A DNA stretch of 5,360 nucleotides. Origin: an uncultured Steroidobacter sp. (GTDB taxonomy: Bacteria; Pseudomonadota; Gammaproteobacteria; Steroidobacterales; Steroidobacteraceae). The position numbers and the translations under genes are program-made. Position 1 is the stretch's first letter; each line of letters starts with the position of its first letter. Positions 1-4,352 of this stretch are shown here, one piece after another. Below the pieces are notes generated by a model that saw only the letters and a program-made list of their open reading frames with translations, did no database searches and was not told the DNA's origin. The stretch lies in NCBI GenBank assembly GCA_946478975.1, contig CAMLEO010000388.1, forward strand, positions 1-5,360. The letters are read 5' to 3'.

Positions 1-3
1 CTT

Positions 4-77
4 GTCCGCGCTATCGCGCGGACCGTATGCGTTACGTCCCTGTAGCTGCTGCTGGAGCCGACGTCCCTGTCGGACTC
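4..77. repeat. Cluster of small hairpins, two sharing a GTCCCT loop
   Basis: Three inverted repeats lie close together. Bases 4-11 (GTCCGCGC) pair with 16-23 around a 4-nt loop. Bases 31-35 pair with 42-46 around the loop GTCCCT, with one G-T wobble. Bases 55-62 (GAGCCGAC) pair with 69-77 around the same loop GTCCCT, with one bulged A. The ten bases ACGTCCCTGT therefore occur twice, at 34-43 and 61-70. Chains of short hairpins with a fixed loop and variable stems are a known style of intergenic repeat in some gammaproteobacteria. I infer membership in such a family; one copy in a short window cannot prove it. The cluster is truncated by the left edge or close to it. Confidence 0.45.
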
Positions 78-243
78 AAGCCGCCGGTGAGAGATACCCC
101 ACCCACCTCGCCGGCGCCGAAGCTAACGTTGAATCCGCGTGCCACGAAGAGTGGTTTTTACTCAGCCACTTTTATTAATAACGGCCCCAGCAGCCTTCGC
201 CAGCCGCCACCACCACCTCTTCGTCTTCGAAGATAATGACGCG
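78..243. other. Non-coding leader region upstream of pyrD
   Basis: No convincing gene was found here on either strand. A short open frame at 27-236 has proline- and arginine-rich low-complexity content and no family resemblance. An imperfect inverted repeat (147-154 with 166-173, 11-nt loop, one G-T pair) is followed by ATTAATAA. It could be a weak terminator for a gene to the left, but its T residues belong to the stem, so support is poor. The AT-rich stretch 155-181 and the GATAAT at 232-237 are the likeliest promoter material for pyrD. Confidence 0.4.
232..237 (+). promoter_or_regulatory. Candidate -10 box placing the pyrD transcript start at its ATG
   Basis: GATAAT matches the sigma-70 -10 consensus at five of six positions and is followed by exactly six bases (GACGCG) before the pyrD ATG, which would put +1 at or next to the A of the start codon. 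No Shine-Dalgarno is visible before pyrD, which fits a leaderless transcript. Against it, no recognisable -35 hexamer lies 16-18 bp upstream and there is no TG extended -10. Treat as a weak prediction. Confidence 0.3.
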
Positions 244-1332
244 ATGACGCTCAACAACGCCTACCCACTAATCCGCCCACTCCTGTTCTCACTGGAAGGT
301 GAGAAAGCTCACGCAGTGACGTTCTCACTGCTCGAAGCAGCCCACGCAATGGGCTTGCTCGGCAGTCACAAAGACGATGCGGAAGACGCAGTCACACTGA
401 TGGGCCTGCGCTTCCCAAACAGAGTCGGCCTCGCTGCAGGTTTAGATAAAAACGCACGTCACATCGACGCACTAGGCGCACTCGGTTTCGGCTTCATTGA
501 AGCAGGCACCGTGACGGCGCAGCCGCAGGCGGGCAACGCGAAGCCCCGTTTGTTTCGTTTGCCAGAAGCGCAGGCGCTGATCAATCGCATGGGCTTTCCC
601 AACGAAGGCGCAGCGGTCATCGCACAGCGCTTGTCACAGCGAAAATATAAAGGCGTGTGCGGCATCAACATCGGCAAGAACGCCGTGACTCCACTCGAAG
701 ATGCCGCGCGAAATTACGTCGAATGTTTTCGCGTCGTTGCGCCTCATGCCGACTACGTGGCGGTGAATGTCTCTTCGCCGAACACGGCGAACCTGCGTCA
801 ACTGCAACAGGTCGATCAGCTGCGTCCTATCCTCGAGGCGCTGCTCGAAGCACGCATGCAGTCGGGCAAGACGCTGCCGATGGTGGTGAAGGTGTCGCCG
901 GACCTGGCGACGGAGGATTTGATTGCGATCGCTCGCCTGGTGCGTGAGCTGCGCATCGACGGTGTCATCGCCACCAACACCACGATCACTCGCGATGTGG
1001 TGAAAGGCATTCGCAACAGCGAGCAGCAGGGTGGGTTGAGCGGCGCGCCGATTCGATCGCTGGCGTTGCGCTCGATTCCGGTTCTGCGTGAGCACTTGGG
1101 CAGCGACATTCCGCTGGTTGCAGTCGGCGGCATCGATTCAGGTGAGGATGCGGTTGCTGCCTTGCAGGCAGGTGCAGATCTGATTCAGATCTACACCGGC
1201 CTCATCTATCGCGGTCCCAAGCTCGTCGCCGAGATCCTCAGCGCCGTCTCGGCGTTCACAAAGTCTTTACGCCGCCAGCCGAACCCAGAATCAACACATC
1301 GGCGGGGCGATGCGCGAACAAACCCACGGTGA
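244..1332 (+). CDS. pyrD: Dihydroorotate dehydrogenase (quinone), class 2
   Basis: Oxidises dihydroorotate to orotate, the fourth step of de novo pyrimidine synthesis, passing electrons through FMN to membrane quinone at the inner face of the cytoplasmic membrane. The 362-residue product has the class 2 layout: an N-terminal helical region (residues 1-45) that forms the quinone and membrane site, then an FMN-binding TIM barrel. Visible signatures are GLAAGLDKN (62-70, containing the conserved Lys69), LINRMGFPN (112-120), NVSSPNT (175-181, with Ser178 in the place of the class 2 catalytic serine), KVSPD (216-220), ATNTT (243-247) and the phosphate-loop regions [10 protein letters not shown] (294-303) and [11 protein letters not shown] (315-325). 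The start at 244 was chosen because homology begins there; the frame stays open upstream to 139 but that stretch is low-complexity. The E. coli enzyme has 336 residues. The extra, arginine-rich tail after about residue 336 is encoded opposite the 3' end of rpiA. Confidence 0.97.
   Translation: MTLNNAYPLIRPLLFSLEGEKAHAVTFSLLEAAHAMGLLGSHKDDAEDAVTLMGLRFPNRVGLAAGLDKNARHIDALGALGFGFIEAGTVTAQPQAGNAKPRLFRLPEAQALINRMGFPNEGAAVIAQRLSQRKYKGVCGINIGKNAVTPLEDAARNYVECFRVVAPHADYVAVNVSSPNTANLRQLQQVDQLRPILEALLEARMQSGKTLPMVVKVSPDLATEDLIAIARLVRELRIDGVIATNTTITRDVVKGIRNSEQQGGLSGAPIRSLALRSIPVLREHLGSDIPLVAVGGIDSGEDAVAALQAGADLIQIYTGLIYRGPKLVAEILSAVSAFTKSLRRQPNPESTHRRGDARTNPR
1227..1254. other. 8-bp hairpin directly after the rpiA stop codon
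   Basis: CGCCGAGA (1227-1234) is perfectly complementary to TCTCGGCG (1247-1254), with a 12-nt loop. On the minus strand the stem begins one base after the rpiA TGA (1258-1256), inside the pyrD coding sequence. It lacks a following T-run, so it is not a classic intrinsic terminator. It might stabilise or define the rpiA mRNA 3' end, or be chance within coding DNA. Confidence 0.3.
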
Positions 1333-1909
1333 CGACGCCGGCGATGCCGTTGATGGTCGTCTCCATCGACAGCGGATCGACGATCGCGAGACCGTGCACG
1401 TCGAGAATCTGATTGCCGTTGTCGGTGACGAAGCCTTCGCGATAGACCGGCTGTCCCCCTAACGCAACCAGCTGTCGGGCGACATACGAGCGCGCCATCG
1501 GAATCACTTCGATCGGCAGCGGAAACTTGCCGAGCACCTCCACCAGCTTGGATTCATCGGCGATGCAGATGAAGCGCCGCGATGCGGCGGCGACGATCTT
1601 CTCGCGCGTCAGCGCACCCCCACCGCCCTTGATGAGTCGTCGGTGACGATCCGACTCGTCGGCGCCATCGATGTAGAGGTCGAGATCGCCCACGGTATTG
1701 AGGTCGAGCACATCGTAGCCGGCGGCGATTAATCGCTTGGTCGAGCGCTCGGAACTGGAAACTGCGCCCCGAATGCGCAGCTTTTGCGCAGCCATCGCAG
1801 CGATGAAGTGATCGACGGTGGAGCCGGTGCCGACACCGAGGATCGAGCCTTCTTCGACGTGGGCGAGGGCCGCGAGGGCAGCCTGCTGCTTGAGCTGGTC
1901 GGCATTCAT
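1256..1909 (-). CDS. rpiA: Ribose-5-phosphate isomerase A
   Basis: Interconverts ribose 5-phosphate and ribulose 5-phosphate in the non-oxidative pentose phosphate pathway, in the cytosol. The 217-residue product is close to the 219 residues of E. coli RpiA and aligns along its full length. Key signatures keep E. coli numbering: the phosphate loop GTGST (27-31), AVSSS (49-53), DGADE (81-85, with the acidic residues Asp81 and Asp84), [11 protein letters not shown] (94-104, with Lys94 and the catalytic base Glu103), FICIADESK (113-121), [13 protein letters not shown] (127-139), [10 protein letters not shown] (161-170) and the terminal GVKTL. It is convergent with pyrD and their 3' ends overlap by 77 bp. 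The ATG at 1909 has no clear Shine-Dalgarno. The strong terminator at 1975-2007 isolates it from upstream genes, so it probably has its own promoter in 1910-1974, where I could not recognise one with confidence. Confidence 0.97.
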   Translation of the reverse strand: MNADQLKQQAALAALAHVEEGSILGVGTGSTVDHFIAAMAAQKLRIRGAVSSSERSTKRLIAAGYDVLDLNTVGDLDLYIDGADESDRHRRLIKGGGGALTREKIVAAASRRFICIADESKLVEVLGKFPLPIEVIPMARSYVARQLVALGGQPVYREGFVTDNGNQILDVHGLAIVDPLSMETTINGIAGVVTVGLFAHRPADVLILGSAGGVKTL

Positions 1910-1974
1910 GGTAGTGGTCGCTCGCGAGTGAGTACGCTACGAAACGCTGGTTTTTACGGTATTTGCCGGGTGCG

Positions 1975-2007
1975 AAAACGACTGTGCCCGCTTTCGCGGG
2001 CACAGTC
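1975..2007 (-). terminator. Rho-independent terminator after the 22-codon ORF
   Basis: On the minus strand GACTGTGCCCGC and GCGGGCACAGTC form a perfect 12-bp stem (2007-1996 with 1991-1980) closed by a GAAA tetraloop (1995-1992), a very stable GNRA loop. The stem is followed by GTTTTC (1979-1974), a short but usable T-tract. On the plus strand no T-run follows the stem, so the polarity is minus. It lies 27 bp after the stop of the small lysine-rich ORF and 65 bp before the rpiA start, and so separates the two. Confidence 0.75.
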
Positions 2008-2034
2008 TTCATCATCATCAACTCAAGAAGAGTT

Positions 2035-2103
2035 CTACTTCTTCTTGGCGGCCTTCTTCTTGCCAGCCTTCTTCTTGGTTGCAGCCTTTTTCTTCGTTGC
2101 CAT
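2035..2103 (-). CDS. 22-aa lysine/alanine-rich microprotein, function unknown
   Basis: This very short ORF begins MATKKKAATKKK and ends KKKAAKKK before TAG. It has four KKK triplets separated by AAT, AG and AA, so 12 of 22 residues are lysine and there is no acidic or aromatic residue. I do not recognise a named family at this size. The composition resembles the lysine/alanine tails of bacterial histone H1-like and AlgP-type proteins, which bind nucleic acid, so nucleic-acid or ribosome association is only a guess. Three things favour a real gene: a Shine-Dalgarno GGAG ending ten bases before the ATG, a sigma-70-like promoter just upstream (2139-2165), and a strong terminator 27 bp after the stop. 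It lies between the EVE gene and rpiA on the same strand. Eleven of the twelve lysine codons are AAG, so the ORF could also be slippage-prone repeat DNA or a decayed longer tail. Confidence 0.65.
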   Translation of the reverse strand: MATKKKAATKKKAGKKKAAKKK

Positions 2104-2138
2104 GATACTAGATCTCCATGTCGAGTTAGTCCGGGCGC

Positions 2139-2165
2139 AGTATATACATAAATTAAAAATGGCAA
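2139..2165 (-). promoter_or_regulatory. Sigma-70-type promoter for the 22-codon ORF
   Basis: On the minus strand TTGCCA (2165-2160; five of six to the -35 consensus) and TATACT (2144-2139; five of six to the -10) flank a very AT-rich 15-bp spacer. An alternative pairing is TTGCTT (2169-2164) with TATATA (2146-2141) and a 17-bp spacer. Either predicts a start near 2132, giving a leader of about 30 nt that contains GGAG at 2117-2114. This is the most AT-rich spot in the 113-bp gap between the EVE gene and the small ORF. The 15-bp spacer is short, so which hexamers are used is uncertain. Confidence 0.55.
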
Positions 2166-2216
2166 GCAAGAGGTCGATGCGATTTTGTTGTGCAAGTTCT
2201 CATCGCTCGCGTGCGC

Positions 2217-2684
2217 TCACTCGCGTGCAAGCGACTCGATGAAGCTCCATTCGCTCTTCGTCACCGGTGTGATCGAGAGTCGATTGCCGCGCTTGAGCAC
2301 GATCATGTCCTTGAGCTTGCCGGCCGCATGCTGACGCAGCTCATCGAGTGTGATCACCCGTTTGAACTTGCGGACCAGCTTCACATCGACCATGTACCAG
2401 CGCGGTTTCTCAGGATCGCTGTCCGGATCGTAGTGATCGTGCTTGCTGTCGAAGGCGGTGGCATCCGGATACGCCTCGCGTTGTATGGCGGCAACGCCGG
2501 CGATGCCGGGGACCTCGCAACTGGAGTGATAAAAGAAGGCGAGATCGCCTTGCTTCATCTCGCGAAGATAGTTGCGCGCCTGGAAATTACGCACGCCATC
2601 CCAGCTCGCGGTGCTGTTTTTGGCGCGTGCCAGATCGTCGATGCCGAACACGGACGGCTCGGACTTCATCAACCAGTAGTTCAT
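2217..2684 (-). CDS. EVE-domain (PUA-like) protein, thymocyte nuclear protein 1 type
   Basis: A 155-residue protein consisting of a single EVE domain, a PUA-like fold related to YTH domains and thought to bind modified bases in RNA or DNA. The family hallmarks are visible: N-terminal YWLMKSEP (3-10), SWDGVRNFQARNYLR (27-41), a GDLAFFYHSS core strand (46-55), PGIAGVAAI (59-67), a PRWYMVDVKLVRKF segment (94-107) and a C-terminal ITPVTKSEW (138-146). The length is normal for the stand-alone bacterial family. The ATG at 2684 is preceded by AAGGG and AGAGG purine stretches. It starts 33 bp after the stop of fau on the same strand and is probably cotranscribed with it and 6S RNA. The family and fold are clear; the physiological ligand is not known from sequence. 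The stop codon is flanked by a 9-bp direct repeat (2206-2214 and 2220-2228). Confidence 0.93.
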   Translation of the reverse strand: MNYWLMKSEPSVFGIDDLARAKNSTASWDGVRNFQARNYLREMKQGDLAFFYHSSCEVPGIAGVAAIQREAYPDATAFDSKHDHYDPDSDPEKPRWYMVDVKLVRKFKRVITLDELRQHAAGKLKDMIVLKRGNRLSITPVTKSEWSFIESLARE

Positions 2685-2700
2685 GCCCTTCAGTGCCTCT

Positions 2701-2725
2701 TGTTATAGACCAGGCTGTTATAGAC
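2701..2725. repeat. 10-bp direct repeat across the fau stop codon
   Basis: TGTTATAGAC occurs at 2701-2710 and again at 2716-2725 (period 15). Read on the minus strand, the copy at 2725-2716 contains the last codons and the TAA stop of fau, and the second copy lies just after it in the gap before the EVE gene. This looks like a small local duplication of the gene end. Confidence 0.6.
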
Positions 2726-3362
2726 GTCGCACGCGCGCGAGGCCGCGCTCGGTGAGTATCCCATCCAGCGGCACATCCCAACGATCGGGTTGCAAGCGGG
2801 CCACGCGCTGACATTCATACGCGACGCCGATCAACTTCGGCTTGCGCCAGCGACGACCTTCGCGCAGGTGATGCAGGCTGCGATCGTAGAAGCCGGCGCC
2901 GCTGCCCAAGCGCGAGCCGTGCGCATCGAATCCAACCAACGGCAGCAGTACTGCATCGAGCTGACGCACTGGAATGACTTCGGCATGACGATGCTCGGGC
3001 TCGGCGATGCCGTACCGGTTTACGCGCATCGCGCTATCCACTTCGTAACGCACGAAACGCATGCGACTGTGACGAAAGTCGGTGATCGCCGGCAGGTACA
3101 ACACGCAGCGACGTCGCCGGGCGAGCTCGATGACGTGCTTCAGATCGGCTTCGTGTCCGTACGCGAAGTAGACAGCGATGCGCCGTCCGGGTCGAAACAG
3201 TTGTGAGGCCCAGGGCGAGCCGAGCAGCAGGCGGGCGAACTGCCGATGAGCATTCGCCCGTTGCGAAGGCGACAGCGCGCGGCGTCGGCGTCGCAATTCG
3301 CGACGCAGGGCCTGTCGCTCGAGCGAGGAAGAAGAGGAGGCGCTACCCGCCTGTGCCGTCAT
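2718..3362 (-). CDS. fau: 5-formyltetrahydrofolate cyclo-ligase (MTHFS)
   Basis: Converts 5-formyl-THF to 5,10-methenyl-THF using ATP, returning an inhibitory folate store to one-carbon metabolism; cytosolic. From the ATG at 3362 the product has 214 residues. Family motifs are visible: the arginine-rich first helix RRRRRALSP (24-32), VYFAYGHEAD (64-73), CVLYLP (86-91), RMRFVRYE (100-107), NRYGIAEP (115-122), LPLVGFDAHGSRLG (140-153) running into GSGAGFYDRSL (153-163), which is the ATP/folate-binding GxGxGFYDR signature, and AYECQ (181-185). The start is uncertain. The ATG at 3362 lies inside the 3' arm of 6S RNA, and residues 1-22, including a run of serines, have no counterpart in E. coli Fau, which begins MIRQRRRALTP. 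A TTG at 3296 (codon 23) would give a 192-residue protein starting exactly at that helix. The ssrS-fau order matches the E. coli dicistron. Confidence 0.93.
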   Translation of the reverse strand: MTAQAGSASSSSSLERQALRRELRRRRRALSPSQRANAHRQFARLLLGSPWASQLFRPGRRIAVYFAYGHEADLKHVIELARRRRCVLYLPAITDFRHSRMRFVRYEVDSAMRVNRYGIAEPEHRHAEVIPVRQLDAVLLPLVGFDAHGSRLGSGAGFYDRSLHHLREGRRWRKPKLIGVAYECQRVARLQPDRWDVPLDGILTERGLARVRRL

Positions 3363-3528
3363 GAGCCATTGCTCTCGACACGGAGCAATAGGTGGGACGC
3401 AGCCGTATCAGCTAAGGCTTTCCGTTCGAGACGGACTTGCACACCGCTGCTACGAAACCGAATCCCTGGGGTATTAACGTTAGGGTCGAGAGGTAACCCG
3501 ACACATGTCGAACACCGCAGGCAGCGCC
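3339..3528 (-). ncRNA. ssrS: 6S RNA
   Basis: 6S RNA mimics an open promoter and binds sigma-70 RNA polymerase, lowering housekeeping transcription in stationary phase. On the minus strand between zapA and fau, its conserved place in gammaproteobacteria, the sequence has the expected layout. The closing stem pairs GGCGCT (3528-3523) with AGCGCC (3344-3339) and GCCTG (3522-3518) with CAGGC (3353-3349), separated by a 4-nt bulge. GGTGTTCG (3516-3509) follows the 5' stem as in E. coli. On the 3' side, ACGGAAAGCCTTA contains AAGCCTTA (3420-3413), identical to the E. coli segment after the apical arm. A 7-bp hairpin, ATTGCTC with GAGCAAT (3389-3383 with 3374-3368), occupies the place of the E. coli TTGAACC hairpin and is preceded by CACC in both. 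The length of about 174-190 nt fits the usual 184. A possible -10, TGATAT, lies at 3534-3529; no clear -35 is seen. The ends are approximate. The 3' arm covers the ATG of fau. Confidence 0.92.
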
Positions 3529-3580
3529 ATATCAAACCGATTCTCCGTCTGCGTCCGTAACGCGTATCCGCACGACAGAG

Positions 3581-3612
3581 TTCACTTGTCAGATTCACTT
3601 GGCCGGATTCAC
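3581..3612 (-). repeat. Three phased GTGAA repeats upstream of 6S RNA
   Basis: On the minus strand GTGAA occurs at 3612-3608, 3598-3594 and 3585-3581, with spacings of 14 and 13 bp. The two copies nearest 6S RNA share a longer imperfect unit, AAGTGAA followed by (T)CTG. They end about 55 bp before the presumed 6S 5' end, a suitable place for an activator or repressor site. No known factor consensus is claimed. Confidence 0.4.
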
Positions 3613-3627
3613 GTCCGGGATCCCTAT

Positions 3628-3649
3628 CCTTGGGCCGCTTCGCCCAAGG
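3628..3649. other. 8-bp hairpin between zapA and 6S RNA
   Basis: CCTTGGGC (3628-3635) is perfectly complementary to GCCCAAGG (3642-3649) with a 6-nt loop. It lies 25 bp after the zapA stop on the minus strand. No T-run follows on either strand, so it is not a standard intrinsic terminator. It could stabilise the zapA 3' end, act as a processing signal between zapA mRNA and 6S RNA, or serve as a protein site. Confidence 0.45.
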
Positions 3650-3673
3650 TCAATGCCCAATATAAAGGCCCGA

Positions 3674-3985
3674 CTACAACGGCAGCTGAGTTCCGCGACT
3701 CAGCGCAGACTCCACGCGCTCGCGCATCTGGCGCACGCGCTCGGTCACTTCATTCTCGATCGCCTCGTTGCGATTCCGCTTCAACAGCTCGTGCGCGAGG
3801 TTGAGCGCGGCCATCACAGCGATGCGATCCAGGCCGACGATATTGCCGGCGTCGCGGATGTCTTTCATCTTGCCGTTGAGAAATTCCGCCGAGTCCAGCA
3901 GCTCGGAGCGTTCCTCGGGCAGGCAGGCGACCTGGTATTCCTTTTCCAGGATGCGAACGCTGACTCTCACGAGCTGTGCGGTCAT
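3674..3985 (-). CDS. zapA: Cell division protein ZapA
   Basis: Cytoplasmic protein that binds and cross-links FtsZ filaments and so stabilises the Z-ring at midcell. The 103-residue product has the family's two parts: an N-terminal alpha/beta head (about residues 1-45, beginning MTAQLVRVSVRILEKEYQVAC) and a C-terminal helical, coiled-coil tail (about 50-97) that drives dimer and tetramer formation. The DRIAVMAALNLAHELL segment (53-68) corresponds to the strongly conserved AALN core in E. coli ZapA. The length is close to the 109 residues of E. coli. Its ATG overlaps the TGA of the upstream coiled-coil gene as ATGA, so the two are very probably translationally coupled; no separate promoter is seen. 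6S RNA begins 145 bp downstream on the same strand. Confidence 0.95.
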   Translation of the reverse strand: MTAQLVRVSVRILEKEYQVACLPEERSELLDSAEFLNGKMKDIRDAGNIVGLDRIAVMAALNLAHELLKRNRNEAIENEVTERVRQMRERVESALSRGTQLPL

Positions 3986-4221
3986 GCGTTGTGCTCCATC
4001 GCCTTCAAGCGGCCGATCATTGCTTCCACCCGCGCGCGCACCTGCTCGTTCTTCTGCAGCAGCGTGGCGCGTTCCGTCATCATCGAATCCTGTCGCTGAC
4101 GCAATGCTCGGTTTTCTTCCTGCAATTGCGCGACCAGCGCGACCAGTTCATCCAGGCGACGTTCGAGCTGCTTGAGCTCTTGAGCGGCGCTGGTCTGGGG
4201 AGCGGACGACGCGAGGTTCAT
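3982..4221 (-). CDS. TIGR02449-type small coiled-coil protein (ZapB-like)
   Basis: A 79-residue hydrophilic protein that is almost entirely coiled coil. After a short flexible start (residues 1-13), hydrophobic residues repeat in heptads (L16, L19, L23, L26, V30, L33, L40) with an ERRLDELVALVAQLQEENRALR run. Small coiled-coil proteins encoded directly before zapA in gammaproteobacteria belong to TIGR02449 and resemble ZapB, so a role in Z-ring organisation with ZapA is the best inference; it is not demonstrated by sequence. The stop overlaps the zapA start by 4 nt (ATGA). I chose the ATG at 4221. The frame extends upstream to a TTG at 4257, but that TTG is the -35 box of the promoter described at 4229-4257, and the extra residues look non-coding. 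No Shine-Dalgarno precedes the ATG, consistent with a leaderless mRNA. Confidence 0.85.
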   Translation of the reverse strand: MNLASSAPQTSAAQELKQLERRLDELVALVAQLQEENRALRQRQDSMMTERATLLQKNEQVRARVEAMIGRLKAMEHNA

Positions 4222-4228
4222 GCGGGCG

Positions 4229-4257
4229 ATTATGCGTCCGGGCCCGGGGAGGGTCAA
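4229..4257 (-). promoter_or_regulatory. Strong sigma-70 promoter of the coiled-coil gene-zapA operon
   Basis: On the minus strand TTGACC (4257-4252; five of six) and CATAAT (4234-4229; five of six) are separated by the ideal 17 bp. Counting from the -10 puts +1 at 4222 or 4221, at the ATG, so the transcript should be leaderless or nearly so. The spacer contains a perfect 10-bp palindrome CCGGGCCCGG (4238-4247), which might be an operator or simply GC-rich sequence. Confidence 0.7.
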
Positions 4258-4336
4258 ACGACCGGCGCTGAATCCAAAATCGTGAGGTCGCGTCGGTCGA
4301 AGACCGGCGGACGATGAGGCCGGTGCAGGGTGTCGG

Positions 4337-4345
4337 TGCTAACAT
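4337..4345 (+). promoter_or_regulatory. Extended -10 promoter of the ygfB-pepP unit
   Basis: TGC followed by TAACAT (4340-4345) forms an extended -10 element; the hexamer matches consensus at four of six positions. No -35 is evident, which extended -10 promoters tolerate. The hexamer ends seven bases before the ATG at 4353, putting +1 at 4352-4353. There is no Shine-Dalgarno before this ATG. The geometry mirrors the divergent promoter at 4229-4257. Confidence 0.45.
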
Positions 4346-4352
4346 AAGCGCG

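Noticed and set aside
27..236. 69-codon open frame upstream of pyrD
   Set aside because: Proline- and arginine-rich low-complexity translation crossing the hairpin cluster; no ribosome site, no family resemblance.
139..243. Longer pyrD start giving a 397-aa product
   Set aside because: The extra 35 residues are low-complexity and unlike PyrD, and homology begins at the ATG at 244.
634..1133. Long minus-strand open frames inside pyrD
   Set aside because: GC-rich shadow frames of a full-length, clearly conserved pyrD; arginine/histidine-rich without motifs.
1784..2242. Plus-strand frame encoding a phenylalanine-rich, membrane-like stretch
   Set aside because: It is the antisense of the rpiA start and of the lysine-repeat ORF; the FF runs are simply the complement of AAG codons.
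2190..2708. 172-codon plus-strand frame opposite the EVE gene
   Set aside because: Shadow of the EVE CDS, which has unmistakable family motifs on the minus strand.
3359..3598. 79-codon minus-strand frame across the 6S region
   Set aside because: The region is explained by 6S RNA structure and conserved segments; the translation has no coding signature.
3348..3985. Similar MTAQ start of Fau and ZapA as evidence of a duplicated leader
   Set aside because: Similarity is limited to about ten bases; the fau copy is part of 6S RNA sequence, so coincidence is the simpler explanation.
4222..4257. TTG-initiated extension of the coiled-coil gene to 4257
   Set aside because: The TTG is the first part of the TTGACC -35 box, and the added residues do not fit the coiled-coil family.
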